From: Actinomycetospora sp. | GTDB lineage: Bacteria; Actinomycetota; Actinomycetes; Mycobacteriales; Pseudonocardiaceae | Direction: 5' to 3' | NCBI GenBank assembly: GCA_025925615.1 | Contig: JAICLN010000167.1 | Span: 1 to 8,840, forward strand | Length of the DNA: 8,840 nt | Shown: in pieces, positions 1 to 5,253 of the stretch | Layout of the letters: the number at the start of each line of letters is the position of its first letter | How positions within the stretch are numbered: position 1 is the stretch's first letter | Notes under the pieces: model-generated | The model's input: the letters and a program-made list of their open reading frames with translations, nothing else | Told to the model about the DNA's origin: nothing | Databases searched by the model: none | Translations under genes and position numbers: made by a program

Positions 1-703
1 CCGCGGCCACCGCGAGCCCGGCCCACAGCATCGGGCGGCCCAGCAGTCGGCGCGGTCCGGCCACCCAGATCCCGATGGCGAGCGCCGCGAGCAGCACCGG
101 GATGAGCACCTTGTCGAACAGCGCCACCGCGACGACGACGCCGAGGGCGAGCAGGAGTCGGTCGCGCGTCGCGGCCCCGCGGGCGTCCGGGTGGGCCTCG
201 AGGCGCAGCCAGCGCACGAGCAGCAGCAACGCCACCGACCAGCAGAACGGGTCGACCGTCGACGTCGCGAGGAGGTGGCCCGTGGCGAGCAGGTAGGGGC
301 TGGCCGCGGTCGCGACGGCGGCGAGCACCTGCGCCCGGCGGCGGCCCCCGAGCTCGGCGGCGATCAGGGCCGCGACGACCACCCCGGCCGCGGTGAGCAG
401 CGTCGCCGGGAGCCGCAGGACGACGAGGTTCCCGGGCGCGAGGTGCTGCAGGGCCGCTGCGAGCAGGGGGAGCATCGGCGGTTGGTCGGCATAGCCGGCC
501 GCCGGCCGGGCCCCCGCAGAGAGGAAGTAGTACTCGTCGCCGAAGTAGCCGTAGCGCGAGGACACCGCGACGAGCACGACGGCGAGGGCAGCCGCGACAC
601 CCAGGACCGGCCACCACGCGACATCGGGCCGGTCGGTCGAGGCGTCGGGAGCGACCGCGGGAGACGCGGCGGCGGGGAGGCCGCGGGCCGGCGTCGTCGT
701 CAT
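1..703 (-). CDS. Family 39 glycosyltransferase (ArnT/PMT-like), N-terminal part
   Basis: The frame opens with ATG at 703 and stays open for 234 codons to the left edge, so the C-terminus is missing. The protein is very hydrophobic. A short cytoplasmic leader (about residues 1-28) is followed by a first membrane segment (about 30-48). Next comes FGDEYYF (54-60), carrying the Asp-Glu pair typical of the first periplasmic loop of GT-C enzymes, then GYADQPPMLPLL (70-81), matching the conserved PP-containing loop of the PMT_2/ArnT family. Further membrane segments lie at about 93-116, 124-140 and 155-163. Such enzymes transfer a sugar from a polyprenyl-phosphate donor to protein, lipid or glycan outside the membrane; donor and acceptor cannot be read here. 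AGGAG lies about 11 nt upstream of the ATG. It is divergent from the restriction endonuclease across a 125-nt gap. Family assignment is fairly sure, specific role unknown. Confidence 0.82.
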   Translation of the reverse strand, partial: MTTTPARGLPAAASPAVAPDASTDRPDVAWWPVLGVAAALAVVLVAVSSRYGYFGDEYYFLSAGARPAAGYADQPPMLPLLAAALQHLAPGNLVVLRLPATLLTAAGVVVAALIAAELGGRRRAQVLAAVATAASPYLLATGHLLATSTVDPFCWSVALLLLVRWLRLEAHPDARGAATRDRLLLALGVVVAVALFDKVLIPVLLAALAIGIWVAGPRRLLGRPMLWAGLAVAA

Positions 704-828
704 CCGCCCCGGTCTCCTCTCCCGTGATCCCGACGTCGGTGGGTGTCCCTTCGGTTCCTGAAGGAAACCGCACCGCACGCACCGGACGTGCGCGGGGGTG
801 CGCCCCCGGCCTGCGACACTGCCCGACG
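704..828. promoter_or_regulatory. Divergent intergenic region, glycosyltransferase / restriction endonuclease
   Basis: This 125-nt gap must hold the promoters of both flanking genes. It contains competing short dyads: CCTTC (748-752) with GAAGG (760-764), and CGGTTCCT (752-759) with AGGAAACCG (762-770, one bulged base). A GC hairpin, CGGGGG-TGCG-CCCCCG, follows at about 793-808. For the plus-strand gene the best -10 candidate is GACACT at 815-820, eight nt before the ATG, consistent with a leaderless transcript. No convincing -35 was seen for either direction. The structures are visible directly; any regulatory role is inference. Confidence 0.35.
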
Positions 829-1650
829 ATGGAGCTCACCGACAGCTGGTCGCGGGCCCGCGGCGCGGATCCGGCGGCCGTCCCGCTGGCCCGGCTCGCG
901 GTGCTCACCGACCGCTTCGAGCTCCGGGAGACCCGCAACGCGGCCGCCGTGCTCGCCGCCACCGCACCCGCCGAGTTCGCCGAGCTCTGCGCGGTGCTCG
1001 ACGCCTTCGCGCTGCACACTCCTGACCTCATCGAGGCCGGCGGCAACGAGTCCCGGCTCGCGCAGCGCCTCAACGCCGACTTCCGGTCCCGGGGCTGGCG
1101 GGAGGGCCGGGTGGACACCGTCGTACGGTCGGTGCTCCAGGTCCAGCCGTGGGCCCCGGCGGGCGAGCGGGACGTCGTCGAGCGCTGCGACGAGGTCCGC
1201 AACGAGGGCTACAAGGTCGACAACGTGAAGGGCCGCGTCGCGCTCGATGTCGAGTGGAACGCCAAGGACGGAAACCTCGACCGCGACATCGGGGCCTACC
1301 GCAGCCTCTACGACGCCGGGCTGATCGACGGGGCGGTGCTGCTGACGCGGACCCACGACGACGTCCGCGAGCTCGCCCGCCGCCTCTCCCGGGACGCGGG
1401 CCAGTCCGACGAGCAGGTCCGCAGCCGCTTCTCGACGTCCACGACGACGCACCTGGGCAAGCTGGAGTCGCGGATGACGCGCGGCGACGCCGGGGGCTGC
1501 CCGCTGCTGGCGGTCGCGGTGAGCGCCCGGTGCTGGGTGCTCGACGATGCAGCTGAGCACGCCGAGAGGGGGTCCGGTCCGGATCGGGGCTTCCTCGCCC
1601 TCGGGTGGCCCGCCGCGGACCAGCCCGTCCTCGACGGGTGGTCCGGGTGA
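829..1650 (+). CDS. BglII/BstYI-like Type II restriction endonuclease
   Basis: This 273-residue protein resembles the BglII/BstYI restriction endonuclease family (PD-(D/E)XK fold), which cleaves unmethylated DNA at short palindromic sites. Visible landmarks are GGNESRLAQRLN (71-82) followed by GW (89-90), and the core RVALDVEWNAKD (136-147) with LDRDIGAYRSL and GAVLLTR after it (150-174), the most diagnostic stretch. Placing D131, D140 and E142 over the D-x8-E-x-Q catalytic set of BglII gives a D-x8-D-x-E arrangement, with Glu at the position usually held by Lys (Gln in BglII, Glu in BamHI). Start chosen at ATG 829 because the conserved part begins soon after, and GACACT lies eight nt upstream as a possible leaderless -10; the frame itself is open further upstream. 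The methyltransferase follows in the same direction. The C-terminal tail after about residue 235 shows no family features. Recognition sequence cannot be predicted safely. Confidence 0.78.
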   Translation: MELTDSWSRARGADPAAVPLARLAVLTDRFELRETRNAAAVLAATAPAEFAELCAVLDAFALHTPDLIEAGGNESRLAQRLNADFRSRGWREGRVDTVVRSVLQVQPWAPAGERDVVERCDEVRNEGYKVDNVKGRVALDVEWNAKDGNLDRDIGAYRSLYDAGLIDGAVLLTRTHDDVRELARRLSRDAGQSDEQVRSRFSTSTTTHLGKLESRMTRGDAGGCPLLAVAVSARCWVLDDAAEHAERGSGPDRGFLALGWPAADQPVLDGWSG

Positions 1651-1708
1651 CGGGCGGGCACGACGCGCGACGCCGGGCCGCGACCGCGGGACTGTCGGAC
1701 CCCGCCGC

Positions 1709-1714
1709 TACCGT
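1709..1714 (+). promoter_or_regulatory. Candidate -10 element for the methyltransferase
   Basis: TACCGT fits the actinobacterial TANNNT -10 pattern and ends seven nt before a GTG at 1722, the spacing expected if transcription starts at the start codon. It sits in the 71-nt gap after the endonuclease stop, so the methyltransferase could be expressed without the nuclease. No good -35 hexamer is visible, as is common in these genomes. Confidence 0.4.
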
Positions 1715-1721
1715 CGCGGCC

Positions 1722-2474
1722 GTGACCGCCGCTCCCGCCGACCCCAGCGCGCCGCCGCCCCCGCCTCCGGCCGGGAGGCGCGCGGCACGGGCCGACCCGC
1801 TGCGGGTCGACGTCACCCCCCTCGAGGCCGCGCCACTGCCGCACACGCCGGGCGGGTGGTCGTGCGTGTACGCCGATCCGCCGTGGCGGTTCACCAACCG
1901 CACCGGGAAGGTCGCGCCCGAGCACCGGCGGCTCGACCGCTACGACACGATGACCGCCCCCGAGATCGCGGCGCTCCCGGTGGCCGACGTCGTCGCCGAC
2001 AACGCCCACCTCTACCTCTGGGTGCCGAACGCGCTGCTCCCCGAGGGGCTCGCCGTCATGCAGGGCTGGGGCTTCCGCTACGTCTCGAACCTCGTGTGGG
2101 CCAAGCGCCGCAAGGACGGTGGGCCCGACGGGCGGGGCGTCGGGTTCTACTTCCGCAACGTCACCGAGCTCATCCTGTTCGGGGTGCGCGGCTCGATGCG
2201 CACGCTCGACCCGGCCCGCCGGCAGGTCAACATGATCGAGACGGTGAAGCGCGAGCACTCCCGCAAGCCGGACGAGGCGTACGAGCTGATCGAGGCGTGC
2301 TCGCCGGGCCCGTACCTCGAGATGTTCGCGCGCTACCCCCGCGTGGGCTGGACGGTCTGGGGCGCGGAGTCGGACGCGGACGTGGCTCCGCGCGGGCGGC
2401 AGTACCCGTCCTACGGCGGCCCGGCCACGAATCGGAACGGGCACGCTCAGTCACCCCTACGCGGAGCTGAGTGA
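1722..2474 (+). CDS. MT-A70 family DNA adenine (N6) methyltransferase
   Basis: From GTG 1722 the protein has 250 residues. The S-adenosylmethionine-dependent MT-A70 fold is shown by DPPW (52-55), the catalytic motif IV of N6-adenine methyltransferases, then HLYLWVPN (96-103), WGFRYV (116-121), a W-x-K (126-128), FYFRNVTELILFGVRG (142-157), HSRKPDEAY (179-187), EMFAR (200-204) and GW-x4-WG near the end. Bacterial members methylate adenine in DNA. Placed directly behind a BglII-like nuclease, it is inferred to be the cognate protective enzyme. Start choice is uncertain: GTG 1722 has a leaderless-type -10; GTG 1647 overlaps the nuclease stop as GTGA and would give 275 residues and translational coupling; GTG 1605 is also in frame. 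The residues before about 45 are low complexity, including six consecutive prolines (11-16), so none of the starts is decided by homology. Confidence 0.85.
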   Translation: MTAAPADPSAPPPPPPAGRRAARADPLRVDVTPLEAAPLPHTPGGWSCVYADPPWRFTNRTGKVAPEHRRLDRYDTMTAPEIAALPVADVVADNAHLYLWVPNALLPEGLAVMQGWGFRYVSNLVWAKRRKDGGPDGRGVGFYFRNVTELILFGVRGSMRTLDPARRQVNMIETVKREHSRKPDEAYELIEACSPGPYLEMFARYPRVGWTVWGAESDADVAPRGRQYPSYGGPATNRNGHAQSPLRGAE

Positions 2475-2477
2475 CCA

Positions 2478-2504
2478 CAGAGCGTCGTTTCGACGCGAGA
2501 TCTG
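2478..2504. terminator. Small hairpin after the methyltransferase
   Basis: GCGTCG (2482-2487), loop TTT, CGACGC (2491-2496) forms a perfect 6-bp stem four nt inside an outer CAGA/TCTG pairing (2478-2481 with 2501-2504). It lies just after the methyltransferase stop with no T-tract, so it could be a weak intrinsic terminator or merely a stem. The 3' side includes an AGATCT hexamer (2498-2503). Confidence 0.3.
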
Positions 2505-2524
2505 ACCGCTGGACCGACCAGTAA

Positions 2525-2565
2525 CACCAGGTGGGTGGCGCAGGGCGACCACTCTTGGTGAGAAT
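2525..2565 (+). promoter_or_regulatory. Promoter and imperfect dyad upstream of the HTH gene
   Basis: CACCA-G-GTGG (2525-2534) is mirrored by CCAC-TCT-TGGTG (2549-2560), giving two inverted half-sites around a 14-nt centre. GAGAAT (2560-2565) can act as a -10 hexamer six nt before the ATG at 2572. A dyad this close to the -10 would suit an operator, possibly for the HTH product itself. The symmetry is seen directly; function is inferred. Confidence 0.35.
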
Positions 2566-2571
2566 ACCCCT

Positions 2572-2799
2572 ATGGCGAAGACCCCCGAGCTGGCGCGCAA
2601 CCAGCGGGTGACGGGTCCCGAGCGCGAGAAGCTCTGCAACGAGCTGCTCAAGCGGTACCAGCGGGGCCAGAGCATCCGTGAGATCTGCGCCGAGACCGGC
2701 TACAGCATCGGCCGCGTCCGGCGGCTCCTCGTCGACGCGGGAGTGGAGTTCCGCGGTCGCGGCGGCACCCACGGGCGGGCACGCAAGAAGGCCGACTAG
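2572..2799 (+). CDS. Small helix-turn-helix DNA-binding protein
   Basis: This 75-residue basic protein has the pattern of a family of small actinobacterial HTH proteins: an N-terminal ELARNQRVTGPERE segment (6-19), a helix with KRYQRGQ (27-33), the HTH itself (SIREICAE 34-41, turn TGYS, recognition helix about 45-54) and a C-terminal RGRGG (61-65) followed by a Lys/Arg-rich tail. Family members as I recall them read SYGFVHRLL in the recognition helix; here it is SIGRVRRLL, so DNA contacts may differ. RGRGG resembles a minor-groove RGR hook as in Lsr2 or AT-hooks. No catalytic or sensor domain is present. It lies 97 nt behind the methyltransferase and may be transcribed separately. It converges with the SnoaL-like gene, 13 nt between stop codons. 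It could be a global small regulator unrelated to the restriction system, which I think more likely, or a controller of it. Confidence 0.75.
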   Translation: MAKTPELARNQRVTGPEREKLCNELLKRYQRGQSIREICAETGYSIGRVRRLLVDAGVEFRGRGGTHGRARKKAD

Positions 2800-2812
2800 C
2801 CCGCGGACCCGG

Positions 2813-3334
2813 TCAGTGCCGCAGGCGGGCGAGGACGCCCCGGCCGCGGCGCAGGGCGACGTCCAGGCGTGAGCCCTCGGTCGGCGCCAGGCCGAGCTGG
2901 CGCGCGACCTGCAGCTGGTCCAGGACCACGAAGTCCGAGACGATCACGCCCGCGCGGACCGTGACGTGGTCGACGCCGTCGAGGTCGAGACGTAGGCCGG
3001 TCGGGGCGACGCCCGCCCACGCGGCGCCGTCGTGCGTGCCGCTCAGCGTCCACCGCACGAAGACCGTCTCGTCCTGCTCGGCCATCGCCTGCATCGTCAT
3101 CGTCAGGTCGGGGACCGCGGCGAAGAGCCGGTCCCAGAAGCCCAGGATCTCCTCGGCGCCTCGGTAGGTGGCGTCCGGCAGCCGCAGCCGGGACTCGGTC
3201 GACAGAACGGCGCGCAGGGGCGCCGCGTGGTGGGTGTTGACGATGTCGAACAGCCAGCGCATCACCTCGCCCGGCGCCGCGTGCGCGCCCGGCGGGGTGG
3301 GGGCGGGCGGGCCGGCGGCCACGCGGGGCGTCAT
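2813..3334 (-). CDS. SnoaL-like / NTF2-fold protein
   Basis: This 173-residue protein reads as the alpha+beta-barrel SnoaL/NTF2 superfamily: an N-terminal helix (MRWLFDIVNTHHAAPLRAVL, 25-44), FWDRLFAAVPDLTMTMQAMAEQDETVFVRWTLSGTHDGA (66-104), the substrate-pocket return strand VDHVTVRAGVIVSDFVVLDQLQVARQLGL (121-149), and a basic tail. The ending with Asp-Gln and RQLGL is typical of ester-cyclase/SnoaL-like proteins. Some members are cyclases, hydrolases or isomerases, others have no known activity, so the reaction cannot be stated. The start is ATG 3334: it is preceded by TAGGGT (3348-3343), which can be read as a leaderless -10 or as a weak AGGG ribosome site, and the family region begins about 20 residues in. 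The much longer frame upstream is antisense-type read-through of the MBL gene and is not part of it. It lies 11 nt behind the MBL gene on the same strand, so is probably the last gene of a map-led operon. Confidence 0.75.
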   Translation of the reverse strand: MTPRVAAGPPAPTPPGAHAAPGEVMRWLFDIVNTHHAAPLRAVLSTESRLRLPDATYRGAEEILGFWDRLFAAVPDLTMTMQAMAEQDETVFVRWTLSGTHDGAAWAGVAPTGLRLDLDGVDHVTVRAGVIVSDFVVLDQLQVARQLGLAPTEGSRLDVALRRGRGVLARLRH

Positions 3335-3345
3335 GGTTGCGGACC

Positions 3346-4263
3346 CTAGCCCCGCACCCGGGTATCGGCAGGATCGCCCGCGACGAGGATGGAGCACTGC
3401 CCGAAGACGGCCTCGCGGACCTCGTCGTCGTCGCAGTCGCGCTGGACCCGGAACTCGACGGAGCGGTCCCCGGAGACGAGCCGGTCGAAGGCGTCGGCGA
3501 CCTCGCGCAGGTACCGCGGCTCGGCGAGCCCGCGCCCGAAGTGGCCCATGCAGACCAGGGAGACGTCGGGCTCCAGCGCGGCGAGCCGGGCGGTGGAGCG
3601 GGCGAAGGCCTCGAGGTCGGACTCGGGCGCCTGCGCGTAGATCGGGCCGGTGTTGAGGGTGTCCCCGCCGAAGAGGAGCCCGTCGCGGTCGTCGACCAGG
3701 CACACCGAATCGGGGCTGTGGCCGGGGGTGTGGAGCACGGTCAGGGTGCGCGCGCCGAGGTCGATGAGGTCCCCCTCGTGCAGCGGCACCGGCACCGGGC
3801 CCGGCGGCGGGCCCGGCCGCACCCAGGCCTCGGCGTCGAACCCCGCCGGCAGCTCGCGGGGGTCGGAGTCGTCGGTGAGCAGGTGGAAGAAGCGCCGGTC
3901 GAGCTCCCGGTAGGGACCGGCGGCCTCGAGCAGGGCGCGGGTGTACCCGAGGTAGGAGGCGCGGACCGCGGGCGGGGCGCCGGCGGTGAGCAGCGGGACG
4001 CCGAGCTCGTGGATCGCGACCGCCTCGAACTCGGCGTTGCCGCCGACGTGGTCGAAGTGGTGGTGGGTGTTGACCGCCTCGACCGGCATGCCCGCGGCGG
4101 CCTCGGCCACCGGCCTGATCGGGGCGATCCCCAGGCCGGTGTCCAGCAGCACGGCGCGGTCGCGGCCGGCGACGAGCCAGCTGGTGACGTGGGTGGGCTC
4201 GGCCACGAGCCACACGCCCGGCGAGACCGGCCGCACGTGGAACCAGGGCCGGGCCACCGTCAC
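3346..4263 (-). CDS. MBL-fold metallo-hydrolase (glyoxalase II-like)
   Basis: This 305-residue protein carries a full metallo-beta-lactamase metal site: THHHFDH (66-72, giving H67, H69, D71 and H72), HTPGHS (178-183, H182), GGDT (199-202, D201) and MGH (239-241, H241). All zinc ligands for a binuclear centre are present, so it should be an active hydrolase. VLLDTG (38-43) is the usual strand before the metal motif. Members act on thioesters, lactones, phosphoesters or beta-lactams; the spacing here is of the general glyoxalase II/lactonase type and the substrate is unknown. It lacks a signal peptide and is probably cytoplasmic. The start is GTG 4263, overlapping the methionine aminopeptidase stop as GTGA, so translation is likely coupled. 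The C-terminal part (242-305) is acidic (RDCDDDEVRE) and unlike the core. Confidence 0.85.
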   Translation of the reverse strand: MTVARPWFHVRPVSPGVWLVAEPTHVTSWLVAGRDRAVLLDTGLGIAPIRPVAEAAAGMPVEAVNTHHHFDHVGGNAEFEAVAIHELGVPLLTAGAPPAVRASYLGYTRALLEAAGPYRELDRRFFHLLTDDSDPRELPAGFDAEAWVRPGPPPGPVPVPLHEGDLIDLGARTLTVLHTPGHSPDSVCLVDDRDGLLFGGDTLNTGPIYAQAPESDLEAFARSTARLAALEPDVSLVCMGHFGRGLAEPRYLREVADAFDRLVSGDRSVEFRVQRDCDDDEVREAVFGQCSILVAGDPADTRVRG

Positions 4264-5039
4264 GCCTCGGTGAGGATCCGCGGTCCGTCGGGGGTGATCG
4301 CGATGGTGTGCTCGACGTGGGCGGCGCGGCTCCCGTCGGCGGTGCGCAGCGTCCAGCCGTCGGGATCGTGCCGGTACTCGTCGCTGCCGCCGGCGTGCAG
4401 CATCGGCTCGATCGCGATGACGAGGCCCGGCCGGAGCTTGAGGCCCTTGCCCGCGCGGCCCTCGTTGGCGACGTGCGGCGGCTCGTGCATGGCGCGCCCG
4501 ACGCCGTGGCCGCCGTGGTCGGCGAGCATGCCGTAGCCGGCGGGGCGGGCCACCCCGGCCACGGCGGCGCCGATGTCGCCGAGGGTCTTGCCGGAACGGG
4601 CGGCGGCGATGCCCGCGTACAGGGCGCGCTCGGTGGTGTCGATCAGCGCGAGGTCGGCCGGGTCGGCGGCCTCGGCCGGACCGACGACGTAGCTGATCGC
4701 GGCGTCACCGCACCAGCCGTCGAGGAAGGCGCCGATGTCGATGCTGACGAGGTCGCCCTCGACGAGCCGGTAGTCGCCGGGGATGGCGTGCACGACGGCG
4801 TCGTTGACGCTCGAGCAGATGACCCCGGGATAGGGCGACGGGGCGAAGTGCGGGTGGTAGTCGAGGAATGCCGGCACGGCGCCGTGCGCGCGCATCACGT
4901 CGTGTGCGGCGGTGTCCAGTTCCTTGAGCGAGACGCCCGGCGCGCTGGCGCCGCGGACGGCCTGCAGGCACTCGGCGACGACGCGGCCGGCCTCCCGCAT
5001 CGCGTCGATCTCGCCGGGGGTCTTGAGCTCGATGGTCAC
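4260..5039 (-). CDS. map: Type I methionine aminopeptidase
   Basis: This 259-residue enzyme removes the initiator methionine from new proteins in the cytoplasm. All metal ligands of the pita-bread fold are visible: D101 (SIDIGAF), D112 (WCGDAA), H178 (GGHGVG), E211 (AIEPM) and E243 (VEHT), plus the substrate histidines H84 (VVHAIP) and H185 (MHEPP). YPGVICSSVNDAVVHAIPGD (70-89) is the type I signature. There is no zinc-finger N-terminal extension, so it is the short form; length is normal. The start is GTG 5039, with GGTGAGG seven nt upstream; the open frame continues far upstream but without homology. It is the first gene of the operon with the MBL hydrolase (GTGA overlap) and SnoaL-like gene. 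Actinobacteria often carry more than one map paralogue, and this one may not be the essential copy since it lies away from adk/secY, which are not in this window. Confidence 0.95.
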   Translation of the reverse strand: MTIELKTPGEIDAMREAGRVVAECLQAVRGASAPGVSLKELDTAAHDVMRAHGAVPAFLDYHPHFAPSPYPGVICSSVNDAVVHAIPGDYRLVEGDLVSIDIGAFLDGWCGDAAISYVVGPAEAADPADLALIDTTERALYAGIAAARSGKTLGDIGAAVAGVARPAGYGMLADHGGHGVGRAMHEPPHVANEGRAGKGLKLRPGLVIAIEPMLHAGGSDEYRHDPDGWTLRTADGSRAAHVEHTIAITPDGPRILTEA

Positions 5040-5058
5040 GTGGCGCCTCACCGTGGCG

Positions 5059-5089
5059 ACAGTAGCCCGAGGGACGGGGACGGCGTCGA
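5059..5089 (-). promoter_or_regulatory. Candidate promoter of the map operon
   Basis: On the minus strand TACTGT (5064-5059) is a good TANNNT -10 element, placing the transcription start about 12 nt before the GTG at 5039 and leaving room for the GGTGAGG ribosome site. TCGACG (5089-5084) resembles TTGACG as a -35 but at a long 19-nt spacing. Confidence 0.45.
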
Positions 5090-5107
5090 GGATGCGTCGG
5101 CGCCGCC

Positions 5108-5127
5108 GAATGACATCGCTGTCATTC
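5108..5127. promoter_or_regulatory. Perfect inverted repeat GAATGACA-N4-TGTCATTC (operator candidate)
   Basis: Two perfect 8-bp arms (5108-5115 and 5120-5127) flank a TCGC centre. The arms are about half A/T in a region that is otherwise nearly all G/C, which makes chance symmetry less likely. The site lies about 20 nt upstream of the proposed map -35 and about 127 nt before the SDR start, so a dimeric repressor or activator could serve either gene. The regulator family cannot be named from the site, and no regulator gene sits next to it. Confidence 0.55.
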
Positions 5128-5134
5128 ATCCCCA

Positions 5135-5157
5135 CTGTGGACAGGCCCTGTGGACAA
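5135..5157. promoter_or_regulatory. Two tandem DnaA-box-like sequences
   Basis: CTGTGGACA occurs twice in direct orientation (5135-5143 and 5148-5156) with a 13-nt period. The second copy includes TGTGGACAA (5149-5157), the exact reverse complement of the actinobacterial DnaA box TTGTCCACA. The first reads CTGTCCACA on the other strand (5144-5136), a one-base variant. There is no dnaA, dnaN or AT-rich unwinding element here, so this is not the chromosomal origin; a DnaA-titrating or DnaA-responsive site is possible. Confidence 0.5.
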
Positions 5158-5164
5158 CTCCGCT

Positions 5165-5179
5165 CGGGTCTGTGACCCG
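5165..5179. repeat. Short hairpin in the map/SDR gap
   Basis: CGGGTC (5165-5170), loop TGT, GACCCG (5174-5179): a perfect 6-bp stem located just after the DnaA-box pair and before the SDR leader. It may be part of the same control region or a structure in the SDR 5' leader; no function can be assigned. Confidence 0.3.
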
Positions 5180-5253
5180 GATCGTCCCGTGGGGCGCCGA
5201 CGGCGGGGGTATCCGCCCGGGTCCGCCAGCCCCGCACCACCGAGGAGTACCCC

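Noticed and set aside
191..727. Plus-strand open frame opposite the glycosyltransferase
   Set aside because: The product is almost entirely Arg/Gly/Glu low complexity, while the minus strand encodes membrane segments with GT39 motifs.
700..1560. Minus-strand open frame of 286 codons opposite the nuclease gene
   Set aside because: Overlaps a gene with recognisable catalytic and structural motifs; it has no motifs of its own and overlaps the glycosyltransferase start.
1308..2444. Minus-strand open frame of 378 codons opposite the restriction-modification genes
   Set aside because: The plus strand carries clear nuclease and MT-A70 motifs; the opposite frame is a shadow rich in Arg, Pro and Gly.
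2572..2799. The HTH gene as a classical C protein of the restriction system
   Set aside because: C proteins usually precede the nuclease gene and are Xre-type of similar size; this protein follows the methyltransferase and fits another small actinobacterial HTH family. Kept only as a hypothesis.
2813..4213. A possible fused 466-residue protein ending in the SnoaL-like domain
   Set aside because: The upstream portion is an Arg/Pro-rich frame lying over the MBL gene. The SnoaL-like domain begins at ATG 3334 with its own start signals.
3337..4536. Plus-strand open frame of 399 codons opposite the MBL gene
   Set aside because: The minus strand here encodes a complete set of MBL metal ligands. 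The plus-strand product is compositionally biased and matches nothing recognisable.
5100..5180. A replication origin at the DnaA-box pair
   Set aside because: Only two boxes, no AT-rich unwinding region and no dnaA, dnaN, gyr or rpmH genes nearby.
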